A stretch of 64,000 nt of DNA. It comes from Phycisphaerae bacterium. Lineage in GTDB: Bacteria; Planctomycetota; Phycisphaerae; Phycisphaerales; UBA1924. This document shows, piece after piece, positions 19,250 through 27,723 of the stretch. Positions within the stretch are counted from its first letter, which is position 1. Each line of letters starts with the position of its first letter. The translations under genes and the position numbers were made by a program. The stretch is taken from NCBI GenBank assembly GCA_016794925.1, contig JAEUIW010000013.1:39586-103585 (forward strand). Reading direction: 5' to 3'. The notes beneath the pieces are model-generated. The model did no database searches. It had not been told where the DNA came from and saw only the letters and a list, made by a program, of their open reading frames with translations.

Positions 19250-21010
19250 TCAGTATCCCGCGGCATGCCCGTCCTTGCGCGACTCCGAAGCCCCGCAATA
19301 CACGCCCGTCGCCGGGTCCCGCGTGATCGCCTGATACCCGCCGAAGACCGCCGTGGCCGCGGGCTTGAGCCGGTGCCCGCGACGCTCCAGCTCACGACGC
19401 GTGGACTCGGGGAACCCCGGCTCGAGGTTCAGCACGCCGCCGTCGGACATGGGCGCGACCATCCCCTGCGGCTCGGTCGAGCCGTCGTGATGGATCCGCG
19501 GCGCGTCCCCGGCCTGCTGGAGCGTCATGCCGAAGTCGATCAGGTTGATGACGATCTGGGCGTGCCCCTGCGGCTGCATCGCGCCCCCCATCACGCCGAA
19601 GCTCATCCACGGCGTCCCGTTGCGTGTGATGAACGCGGGGATGATGGTGTGGAACGGCCGCTTCCCCGGGGCCAGCGCGTTGGGGTGGCCGGGCGTGAGC
19701 GCGAACTGCTCGCCCCGGTCCTGCAGCATGAAGCCCAGCCCCGGCGGCGTCATGCCGCTGCCCATGCCCCGGTAATTCGACTGGATCAGCGAGACCATCA
19801 TCCCGTCGCGGTCCGCCGTGGTCAGGTAGACGGTGTCCGCGCCCCCCGGCATCCGGCCCGGCTCGACCGCCAGCGCCGCGCGGCTCATGTCGATCTTTGC
19901 GCGGCGCTCAGACGCGTACTCGGGACTGATCAGCCTCGCCACGGGCGTTCGGAAGAACGCGGGGTCGGCGTAGCACCGGGCCCGGTCCTCGAACACCAGT
20001 TTTTTCGCCTCCACGAACGCGTGAACATGGTCCGCGCTGCCGAAACCCATCGCGCGCAGGTCGTACCCCTCCAGGATCTTCAGGATCTGCAGCGCCGCGA
20101 TCCCCTGCCCGTTGGGCGGGATCTCCCACACGTCGAACCCGCGGTAGCTCGCCGACACCGGCGACACCCACTCGCCGCGGTGCGAGGCGAAGTCGGACGC
20201 GGCGAGCACCCCGCCCTGCTCCTTGATGTACGCCTCGATGACGCGGGGGATCGCGCCGGCGTAATACGCCTCGCGACCTTCCGCGGCGAGGCCCTCCAGC
20301 GTGCGCGCCAGGTTCGGGTTCTTCCAGACCTGGCCCTTGACGGGCGCCCTCCCGTCGAGGGTGAATTGCTCGATCACGCCCGGGTATTCGCGCAGCCGGC
20401 GCACCGACAGGTCCCACGCCTCGGCGATCACCGGGCTGACCGGGAACCCTGCCCGTGCGTGCCCGATGGCCGGGGCCAGCACGTCCCTCATCGGCAGGCG
20501 GCCGAACCGCGCGTGCAGCGCGAACCAACCGTCCACGCACCCCGGCACGGTCACCGGCAGCGGACCCAGCGGGGGAATGGCGTCCAGCCCGCGGCCCTTC
20601 ACCAGTTCGATCGTCAGCGCGGCGGGGGCGCGCCCGGACCCGTTGTACCCGTGCAGCGAGGCGCTCGCGGGGTCCCAGACGATCGCGAACAAGTCCCCGC
20701 CGATGCCCGAACCGGTCGGCTCCATCAGGCCCAGGCAGGCGTTGGCCGCGATGGCCGCGTCCACCGCGCTCCCGCCCGCCTTGAGGATGTCCAGGGCCGC
20801 CTGCGTGGCCAGCGGCTGGCTGGTCGCCGCCATGCCGTTGCGCGCGTACACCTCCGGCCGGCTCGCGCGCGGTGGGGGCGAGCCGGGTTCTCCCGGTTGT
20901 TCGGCCGACGCGACGGCCCTGCCCGAGCCGGGCCCGACGGGATGAGCGATCAGCGCCGGGGCCAGGCACGCGGCGACGAGGAGCGGCGTCATCATGATGC
21001 GCGCCAGCAT
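19250..21010 (-). CDS. ggt: Gamma-glutamyltransferase
   Basis: This periplasmic or secreted enzyme cleaves the gamma-glutamyl bond of glutathione and related peptides. The 586-residue precursor has a signal peptide (MMTPLLVAACLAPALIA region), GMAATSQPLATQAALDIL and GGSAVDAAIAANACLGLMEP. At the autocleavage site, GGADTVYLTTADRDG aligns the conserved Thr of the small subunit with the first T. The C-terminus has FGGYQAITRDPATGVYCGAS and ESRKDGHAAGY. All core segments are present, so it should be active. The start could be ATG 21010, 20995 or 20992. It lies 80 bases from asnB in the same orientation. Confidence 0.94.
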   Translation of the reverse strand: MLARIMMTPLLVAACLAPALIAHPVGPGSGRAVASAEQPGEPGSPPPRASRPEVYARNGMAATSQPLATQAALDILKAGGSAVDAAIAANACLGLMEPTGSGIGGDLFAIVWDPASASLHGYNGSGRAPAALTIELVKGRGLDAIPPLGPLPVTVPGCVDGWFALHARFGRLPMRDVLAPAIGHARAGFPVSPVIAEAWDLSVRRLREYPGVIEQFTLDGRAPVKGQVWKNPNLARTLEGLAAEGREAYYAGAIPRVIEAYIKEQGGVLAASDFASHRGEWVSPVSASYRGFDVWEIPPNGQGIAALQILKILEGYDLRAMGFGSADHVHAFVEAKKLVFEDRARCYADPAFFRTPVARLISPEYASERRAKIDMSRAALAVEPGRMPGGADTVYLTTADRDGMMVSLIQSNYRGMGSGMTPPGLGFMLQDRGEQFALTPGHPNALAPGKRPFHTIIPAFITRNGTPWMSFGVMGGAMQPQGHAQIVINLIDFGMTLQQAGDAPRIHHDGSTEPQGMVAPMSDGGVLNLEPGFPESTRRELERRGHRLKPAATAVFGGYQAITRDPATGVYCGASESRKDGHAAGY

Positions 21011-21090
21011 ACCGCAACGCCGTCGCGTGTCTCTGGGGCGACGGCGGGAGCAACCACGCCGCGCACGCCGCGGGTTCCGCCGATACCCGG

Positions 21091-22995
21091 TTACGCCTTG
21101 ACGCCCTGGTTTTTCAAGTACGTTCCCAGCGTGACCAGCGTGAACGCGCGGGTCCAGATCTGGCTCTCGGGGGCCCGCAGGAAGTGTGACCACACCGCGT
21201 CCACGCCCTCGGGCCGCACCACGCCCAGCGACTTGAGGTGCGTCAGCGCCGCCTCGGCCATCGGGCGCAAGGGACCGGTCATCCAGCGCGCGATGGGCAG
21301 GAAGAACCCGCGCTTGGGCTGGTTGAGGAGTTCGGGCCTCAGGAAGTCACGGAACGCGACCCGCATCAGGTGCTTGTCGGCCCGCCCCGACGGCAGCCGC
21401 ACCCTTCCGGGGATGGCGAAGGCCAGATCGATCACGCGCCGGTCCAGCACCGGCACGCGGATCTCCAGCGAGTGCGCCATGCCGTTGGTGTCGCCGTCGC
21501 GCAGCAGCGTCGAGAGCATGTAGTGACGCGCTTCCAGGCGCGAGATGCTCGCCACGTCGTCGCCGGGCACGAGCGCGATCCGCTCCAGCGCCTCGGGCGG
21601 CATGAACGAGGAATGCAGACCCAACCCCGCGGCGTCCACGCCCAGCGCCGCCAGTTGCCCGTCGCTCATCACGCGGCGGCGGTGGAAATAGATGTCCGTC
21701 AGCCCGCCCGATGTGCGGGCCATGTCCCCCGCCTTCAGCCGGAAGGCCTCGGACTTGTTGAACGCCGCCAGACGGAACGCCGCGGCGCGCAGGAACGGCG
21801 GCAGGAAACCCGCCCTGCGCACGGCGCGGCACATCACGGGGATGTCCCCGAAGCTCGCGTACCCGCCCAGCAGTTCGTCCCCGCCCTGTCCCGAGAGCGC
21901 GACGACGATCCCGCGCGAGCGAACCGCCTTGGACAGCACGTAGACGTTGAACCCGTCCTGCGAGGGCTGGTCGAGCGAGGCCAGCCAGTCCGACGCCCAG
22001 CGCAGCGCATCACCCGCGAGAATCTGGATGTCCGTGTGATCAACGCCCAGGGCCCCCGCCGTGCCCTTGGCCAGTTCGCCCTCGGACATGTCGGGATTGT
22101 CCCCGAACCCGACCGTGAACGTCCGCAGGTTCGGCGTGTGCCGCTTGCCCAGGCTCGCCACCGTGGTCGAGTCGATGCCGGAAGACAGGAACACCCCGAT
22201 GGGCACGTCGGAGATCAGGTGGTCGCGCACCGCCTCGTCCAGACGGGCGCGCAGCTCCTCGACCGCGCGTTCCTGATTGATCGCGGGGTCGATCTCGGGA
22301 AAGTCCCAGTGCTTCGTGACGGGCCCCGGCCGGATGCTCCCGGACGACAGGTCGAACGTCTGGGCGCACCCGGGCGGCAGCATGGTCACGCCCTCGAAGA
22401 ACGTGCACGGTTCCTGCACGGCCCCGAACGCGAGCATGGTGCCCAGGCCGCGCCGGTCGATGCGCCGCTCGATCAAACCCGAGGCCAGAATGGCCCGCAC
22501 CTCGCTGGCGAAGAGCAGATCCCCGCCCGCGCCGCGCGCCACGTACAACGGCTTGATGCCCATCGGGTCGCGGGCCAGCAGCAGCCGGCCCCGGGCGCGG
22601 TCCAGGTACGCGAACGCGAACATCCCGTGGAAGCGATCGACGACCTCGGGGCCCCAGCGCGTCAGCGCGTGGAGCATCACCTCGGTGTCCGACCCGCCCC
22701 GGAACCGCACGCCCAGCCCCTCCAGCTCGCGCCGCAGCGGCTGGAAGTTGTACAACTCGCCGTTGTACGTGATCACGTCGCCCGTAAGCGGGTGCGCCAT
22801 CGGCTGGTGCCCCGCGGGCGACAGGTCGATGATCGACAGGCGCCGCTGCCCCAGGCCCACCGTCAGCGCGCCGATCGTCGTGTACTCATGCCCGTCGTCG
22901 TCCGGCCCGCGGTGACGCTGGCACGCCGTCATCCGCGCCAACGCCTCCCGAGCCCGCGCCGGATCAGCCGAAATGATGCCCGCGATGCCGCACAT
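21091..22995 (-). CDS. asnB: Asparagine synthase (glutamine-hydrolysing)-type amidotransferase
   Basis: The 634-residue protein begins MCGIAGI, so the Cys becomes the N-terminal nucleophile of the Ntn glutaminase domain after Met removal. YNGELYN and RGGSDTEV line the glutamine pocket. The synthetase domain has the ATP-pyrophosphatase loop VFLSSGIDSTTVA and LSGQGGDELLGGYASF. ATG 22995, preceded by GGAGG, is preferred over the TTG at 23001 because it places Cys at position 2. In glycan loci such AsnB paralogues can amidate a sugar acid or peptide rather than make free asparagine; which applies here is not decided by sequence. Confidence 0.95.
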   Translation of the reverse strand: MCGIAGIISADPARAREALARMTACQRHRGPDDDGHEYTTIGALTVGLGQRRLSIIDLSPAGHQPMAHPLTGDVITYNGELYNFQPLRRELEGLGVRFRGGSDTEVMLHALTRWGPEVVDRFHGMFAFAYLDRARGRLLLARDPMGIKPLYVARGAGGDLLFASEVRAILASGLIERRIDRRGLGTMLAFGAVQEPCTFFEGVTMLPPGCAQTFDLSSGSIRPGPVTKHWDFPEIDPAINQERAVEELRARLDEAVRDHLISDVPIGVFLSSGIDSTTVASLGKRHTPNLRTFTVGFGDNPDMSEGELAKGTAGALGVDHTDIQILAGDALRWASDWLASLDQPSQDGFNVYVLSKAVRSRGIVVALSGQGGDELLGGYASFGDIPVMCRAVRRAGFLPPFLRAAAFRLAAFNKSEAFRLKAGDMARTSGGLTDIYFHRRRVMSDGQLAALGVDAAGLGLHSSFMPPEALERIALVPGDDVASISRLEARHYMLSTLLRDGDTNGMAHSLEIRVPVLDRRVIDLAFAIPGRVRLPSGRADKHLMRVAFRDFLRPELLNQPKRGFFLPIARWMTGPLRPMAEAALTHLKSLGVVRPEGVDAVWSHFLRAPESQIWTRAFTLVTLGTYLKNQGVKA

Positions 22996-23267
22996 GGTCA
23001 ACGCCTCCGCTCGTGGATGGGTCGGTCAGAAAATCGAATTGGTCCAGATCAGTGGGTGAATCGGACAAAGGGAACGCGGCCGGCCGGGACGGTACGGGCG
23101 CGCCGGACCCTCATCGACGTGCCCCGCCCGCGGTCCGCTCCGCACCCGATCCCGCCTCGGCGGTAGCTCCACTACGATCGGCCCCCGTACCGGGATCGTG
23201 AAGCGGGGCGATCGGCGCGCACAAATCGCCGATCGTTTTCCCGAACGCGTCGCCGCTCCGCGCCTCC

Positions 23268-24461
23268 ATGCGAATCCTCCACGTCATCTCGTCGCTCGAC
23301 CCCCGCCACGGCGGGCCTCCCGCGGTGGTTATCAGGCTCGCCGCGGCGCAGGCGGCGCTCGAGCCGGGCCCGCACGACGTGGTCCGGACCGCCATCGCCA
23401 CGTATCACGAGCCCGAGGCCCGGGCCCGGATCGAGAAGGCCCGTTCGGCCGTTCCCGGGGGGGACCGGGTTCCGGTTCATTCGCTCGGTCCGCTGGGACG
23501 GCTCGAACGATTCGCGGCCCGCGGCGCTCGGTCCAGGCTGCGGGACCTGGCCCGCGAGTTCGACCTTCTCTACATGCACGGCGTGTGGTCCCCGGTCGTA
23601 CCCGCGGGAGCCGGCGCCGCGCGCGCGGCGGGCGTTCCGTACGTCATCCGGCCCGCGGGCATGCTCGATCCGTGGTCCCTGCGGCAGAAAGCACTGAAGA
23701 AGCGGATCGCCATGGTGATGGGCTATCGCGCCATGCTCAACGGCGCGCTCTTCATGCACACCCTGAACACCGACGAGCGCGACCTCATTGTCCCGCTGGG
23801 CCTCACCTGCCCCCTGGAGGTGATCCCCAACGGCGTGTTCCTTCAGGAACTGACGCCGCTGCCAGATCCGGGAACGTTCCGAGCCGGGCACCCCGAGGTC
23901 GGATCGGACCCGTTCATCCTCTTTCTGAGCCGGCTGCACTACAAGAAAGGCCTGGATTACCTCGCCGATGCGTTCGCGCTGGTCGTCGAGCGATTTCCTC
24001 GCGCGCGCCTGGTGGTCGCCGGGCCCGACGAGGGCGCGCGAGGTGAGTTCGAGGCGCAGGTGGCGCGCCTGGGGGTCGCGGCGCGGGTCCACCTCGTGGG
24101 CGGCGTGTACGGTCCGGACAAGCTGGCCGCGTTCGTCGACGCCACGTGCCTGTGCCTTCCCAGCCGTCAGGAGGGGTTCAGCGTGGCCATCACGGAGGCG
24201 CTCGCGTGCGGACTTCCGGCGGTGGTGAGTCGGGACTGTCATTTCCCCGAAGTGGGCGAGGCGGGGGCCGGGGAGGTTGTGGCCCTGGATGCGCGCGAGG
24301 TCGCGGAGGCGTTGTGCAGGATCCTGGGTGACGAGGCGCGGCGCGCGCGGATGAGCCGGGCGGGATGGGACCTGGTCCGGACCCGGTTCACATGGCCGAG
24401 CATCGCGGCCCGCACGCTGGAGGTTGTCCGTGCGCGCACGGGGCCGGCGCGGCGGTCCTGA
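23268..24461 (+). CDS. Glycosyltransferase family 4
   Basis: The 397-residue GT-B protein starts MRILHVISSLDPRHGGPPAV, a typical acceptor-domain opening with a Gly-rich loop. It has LLYMHGVWSPVVP, a donor-domain start at FILFLSRLHYKKGLDYL and the nucleotide-sugar motif PSRQEGFSVAITEALACGLP (ExFxxxxxEA-like). The protein has no membrane segment. It starts a rightward set of three genes (GT4, polymerase-like, flippase-like), consistent with a Wzx/Wzy-type pathway. The donor sugar is not predictable. Confidence 0.93.
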   Translation: MRILHVISSLDPRHGGPPAVVIRLAAAQAALEPGPHDVVRTAIATYHEPEARARIEKARSAVPGGDRVPVHSLGPLGRLERFAARGARSRLRDLAREFDLLYMHGVWSPVVPAGAGAARAAGVPYVIRPAGMLDPWSLRQKALKKRIAMVMGYRAMLNGALFMHTLNTDERDLIVPLGLTCPLEVIPNGVFLQELTPLPDPGTFRAGHPEVGSDPFILFLSRLHYKKGLDYLADAFALVVERFPRARLVVAGPDEGARGEFEAQVARLGVAARVHLVGGVYGPDKLAAFVDATCLCLPSRQEGFSVAITEALACGLPAVVSRDCHFPEVGEAGAGEVVALDAREVAEALCRILGDEARRARMSRAGWDLVRTRFTWPSIAARTLEVVRARTGPARRS

Positions 24462-24590
24462 CAAGTCCCTGCCCCTTCGGACCGATATCCGAACAGGCTT
24501 CCCGCGCGCCGACGTACGATCCCCCGCGCGGAGCGGCGCCGGGGGCGGCGGAGGAGGGGTGGGCGGGGGCATGGGGACCGACCCGACGCC

Positions 24591-25988
24591 ATGAGCATGA
24601 ACGTCAACATCCTGATGTGCGTGGGCCTGGCGTTGATCGTCGCGCTGACCATGATCGTGCAGGGGTCCACGCGCAAGACCGACCTGATCAGCTTCCGGAA
24701 CTTCTTTCTGTCCGGGTTCATCCTGTTCCAGCTCTCCAGCGCGACGCTGACGTTCGTGACCGGCGAGTGGGGCGACACGCCGGTGGCGTACCCGGAACGG
24801 ACCGGGTTCGTGTTCTCATGTTTCGCGCTGGTGTTCCTGACCCTGTTCTTCATCGCGTACCGGCGCGGGTGGTGGGTCAAACGGCTGGCGGTGCGCGCCC
24901 AGGACGACATCCCCGCGCCCAGCCCGGCGAGCATGCTGACGATCGCGTTCACGTGCATGGTGATCGGGCTGCTCTTCCGGACGGTGCTGATCTACGTCTA
25001 CCTGCTGGGCAAGCTGACGGACCCGATCGGCAACGGGCTGCTCGCGATCGCGGCGGCCCTGGCGATGTGGGCGTGGGCTCCGCGGCTGCTCAACCCGCTG
25101 GTGGCGTTCTTCGCGGTGCTGATCATCATCGGGTCGATGCTGGGGGTGCTGCAGCACAGCCAGGGCCGGCGCGACCTCGTGGGCGTGCTGGCGGCGGTGG
25201 CGTGGGGCGCGTACCACGCGCACTGGAAGCACATGGGGCTGAAGTGGTCGCTGCTCCGGCTGGCCCCGCCCACGGTCGCGGCGCTGGTCCTGCTGGCGGC
25301 GATCACGTCGACGCGGCGCTCGTCGGAGCAGCGGAGCGTGGGGAAGGTCTTCTCCGACATGGCCCACGCGGACCTGGCCAACGGGTTCTTGCAGCTGGCC
25401 TCGGGTCAGGAGGCGGGCCCGATCAGCATGTGGCTGATCGAGACGCGGCCCGGAGAGTTCGCGTACGACCACCTGCACATGCTGCGGTACACGGTCTGCG
25501 CGCCCATCCCGCGGGACTGGTGGAAGGGCAAGCCGTCCGCGATCGGGTTCGACCTGGTCAAGCAGGCGCGGATCAAGAACAAAGCCCCCGAGTACAACAC
25601 CGGGCCGGGGATCCTCGGGCACGTCGGAAACGATAACCCCTTCATCGCGTTGTGGATGTACCCGCTCCTGTTCGGGCTGCTGATGCGCCTGCTGGACGAG
25701 GTGGTGGACCGCAGCCCGAACAACCCCTTCGTCATCCTCCCCATGGGCACGTGCATCGGCGAGATCATCGCGCTGGCCCGGGGCGAGACGGGCTTGTTCC
25801 TCTTCCGCGCCATCACCACCATCGTCATCGCGTGGGTGGCCATGCGGGTGGTGGTCTGGCTGCTGCGGACGGTGCTGGGGTACGCGGTGCGGTACGACGA
25901 GTCCGAGGCGGACGAGCACACCCCCGACCCCGGCACGGACGCCTGGCCCGATTCCGACCAGCCCGCCGAGCCGTTGGTGATACGCTGA
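24591..25988 (+). CDS. Wzy-like O-antigen/exopolysaccharide polymerase
   Basis: The 465-residue protein is highly hydrophobic, with about ten predicted membrane segments beginning at the N-terminus (ILMCVGLALIVALTMIV). A large external loop at about residues 240-345 contains WKGKPSAIGFDLVKQA and TGPGILGHVG. This arrangement, with a loop before the last membrane pairs, is that of Wzy-type repeat-unit polymerases, whose sequences diverge strongly. Placement between a glycosyltransferase and a flippase supports the call. ATG 24591 has no good ribosome binding site, and ATG 24597 is an alternative. The C-terminus is acidic (SEADEHTPDPGTDAWPDSDQ). Confidence 0.75.
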   Translation: MSMNVNILMCVGLALIVALTMIVQGSTRKTDLISFRNFFLSGFILFQLSSATLTFVTGEWGDTPVAYPERTGFVFSCFALVFLTLFFIAYRRGWWVKRLAVRAQDDIPAPSPASMLTIAFTCMVIGLLFRTVLIYVYLLGKLTDPIGNGLLAIAAALAMWAWAPRLLNPLVAFFAVLIIIGSMLGVLQHSQGRRDLVGVLAAVAWGAYHAHWKHMGLKWSLLRLAPPTVAALVLLAAITSTRRSSEQRSVGKVFSDMAHADLANGFLQLASGQEAGPISMWLIETRPGEFAYDHLHMLRYTVCAPIPRDWWKGKPSAIGFDLVKQARIKNKAPEYNTGPGILGHVGNDNPFIALWMYPLLFGLLMRLLDEVVDRSPNNPFVILPMGTCIGEIIALARGETGLFLFRAITTIVIAWVAMRVVVWLLRTVLGYAVRYDESEADEHTPDPGTDAWPDSDQPAEPLVIR

Positions 25989-26026
25989 CGGCACGATGAC
26001 CGTCTCCGCCGATCCACGAGGCCCCC

Positions 26027-27625
26027 ATGCCTGAGACCCGCCGCGGCTGGGTCCGCATCGCCTCGAACTACGTGCGCCTGCTCACCACGCTCTCGTTCGG
26101 CCTGGTGCTCACGCCCGTGCTGTTCCACTGGCTGGGCGAGGCCGGGGTGGGCGTGGTGCTGCTGGTCGGGGCCAACATCGGGCTGACGGCGATCTTCCAG
26201 GACATGCTGTCCAACTCGCTGACACGCGAGCTGACCACGGCGTACCTCTCGGGCGACGACGCCCGGTTCCGCCGCGTCTACAACGCCGGCGTGCTGCTGT
26301 GCGCGGTGGTCGCGGCCCTGGGCCTGGCGGGCGTGGCGGTCGTGCAGGCCTGTCTCGAGCTGCTCGAGGTGCCGCCGGAGCTGATGCACGGGGCGCGGGT
26401 CTTCCTGCTGTGCGAGGGATGGTCCACCGCGGTCATCGCGCTCACGACCGCGACGATGAACATGTACCTGGCCACCCACCGGTTCGTCTGGTACAACTTC
26501 TGGCAGGCCGTGTGCCGCTCCAGCTACCTCGGTTCGGCCCTGATCCTCTTCCTCGTCGTGGGCGTGAAAGACCCGGGGGCGGCCCTGCGCTCCTACGGGG
26601 AGCTGACCTGCGGCTTCAACACCGTGTTCTACGCGCTGGGCGCGGGCCTGCTCATGCGCATGGAGCCGCGCCTGGTGCCGTCGGTGCGCTGGATGGAGCG
26701 GTCAACGGTGCGCGAGCTGATCCGCCCGGCGACGTGGAACGGCGCGGTGATCGTCGCGCTGAACCTGTACGAGCGCGTCGGCAGCCTCATCATGAACAAG
26801 TCGTTCGGGATCGTGGGCAACGCCGTCTGGGGCCCGTCGTTGCAGATGTCCTCGTACATCCGGCAGGTGGGCCAGGGCATGACCTTCGGCATCGACGCGG
26901 TGGCGGCCCGCATCGGCGCGACCGGGAGCCACGCCGAGCTGCAGCGCTTCACGCGTCACATGACCCGCCTGCACGGGCTGGTCGCCTTCCCGGCCGGGGC
27001 GGCGATGCTCATCCTCGCCGATCCGATCATCCGCGCATGGCTCGCCCGCTCGGGCCGGGTGGACCCCGCCCTGTACACGCTCATCATCACCACCACGCAG
27101 ATCCTCGCCGTCGCCATCACGTCACGGGCCGTCTCCGACTGCTGGGAGCGGATCCTCTACGGCTCGGGGCACGTGCGCCGCTACGCGCCGCTCGTTCTTG
27201 TCGGCGGCATCCTCAACCCGTTCGTCGCCGGGGCCCTGCTGCTCGTGCTCCCCGGCGCCGCGGGCGAGACGGGCACGCCCCGCTTCTATTCTCCCGCCCT
27301 GGCGTTCGCGACGGTCTTCACGTTCTTTCAGATGTTCCTGCTGCCGATTGTCGGGGCCCGCTGCCTGCGCCTGCGGAGCGCCGACTTTCTCACGCCGCTG
27401 CTGCGGCCCTTCCTGGCGACGCTGGCCGCCTCCCCCGTGCTGCTTCTGGGGGCGGGGCTGATCGAGCGCTGGACCCTGCCGCGGCTGGTGCTGGTCGGTG
27501 CGTCGTTCGGGGCGGTCTACGGCGTGCTCGCGTACGGGCTGGTCCTGGAACGTCCGGAGCGAACACAGTTGCTCCGCGTCCTGCTCCGGCGCAAGCCCCC
27601 TGAGGCGACGGACCGGGGCCCATAA
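26027..27625 (+). CDS. Wzx-like flippase (MOP/polysaccharide exporter superfamily)
   Basis: The 532-residue protein has about 12 to 14 hydrophobic segments, starting after a short basic N-terminus (RRGWVRIASNYVRLL). It includes the paired-helix pattern of the MATE-like Wzx/MurJ group (LTPVLFHWLGEAGVGVVLLV). It would flip undecaprenyl-linked repeat units across the inner membrane for the neighbouring Wzy-like polymerase. GAGG precedes the ATG at 26027. It ends 99 bases before the secreted 782-residue protein, possibly in the same transcript. Confidence 0.85.
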   Translation: MPETRRGWVRIASNYVRLLTTLSFGLVLTPVLFHWLGEAGVGVVLLVGANIGLTAIFQDMLSNSLTRELTTAYLSGDDARFRRVYNAGVLLCAVVAALGLAGVAVVQACLELLEVPPELMHGARVFLLCEGWSTAVIALTTATMNMYLATHRFVWYNFWQAVCRSSYLGSALILFLVVGVKDPGAALRSYGELTCGFNTVFYALGAGLLMRMEPRLVPSVRWMERSTVRELIRPATWNGAVIVALNLYERVGSLIMNKSFGIVGNAVWGPSLQMSSYIRQVGQGMTFGIDAVAARIGATGSHAELQRFTRHMTRLHGLVAFPAGAAMLILADPIIRAWLARSGRVDPALYTLIITTTQILAVAITSRAVSDCWERILYGSGHVRRYAPLVLVGGILNPFVAGALLLVLPGAAGETGTPRFYSPALAFATVFTFFQMFLLPIVGARCLRLRSADFLTPLLRPFLATLAASPVLLLGAGLIERWTLPRLVLVGASFGAVYGVLAYGLVLERPERTQLLRVLLRRKPPEATDRGP

Positions 27626-27723
27626 GCCGCACCGCTCGGTGGCTGTTCACCTTGCCGACCCACGGGCCGATTGAGAACGTACATCTGTGGGAGCCGGGAT
27701 CCGGCATCCCCGGGATCGGGGCT

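Noticed and set aside
18827..21523. 898-codon plus-strand frame over the gamma-glutamyltransferase and asnB region
   Set aside because: It is antisense to two well-defined enzyme genes, Arg/His/Pro-rich, and shows no conserved domain.
19250..22995. Gamma-glutamyltransferase and AsnB as a dedicated peptide or antibiotic pathway
   Set aside because: No peptide synthetase, ligase or precursor gene accompanies them; general metabolism or glycan amidation is enough to explain both.
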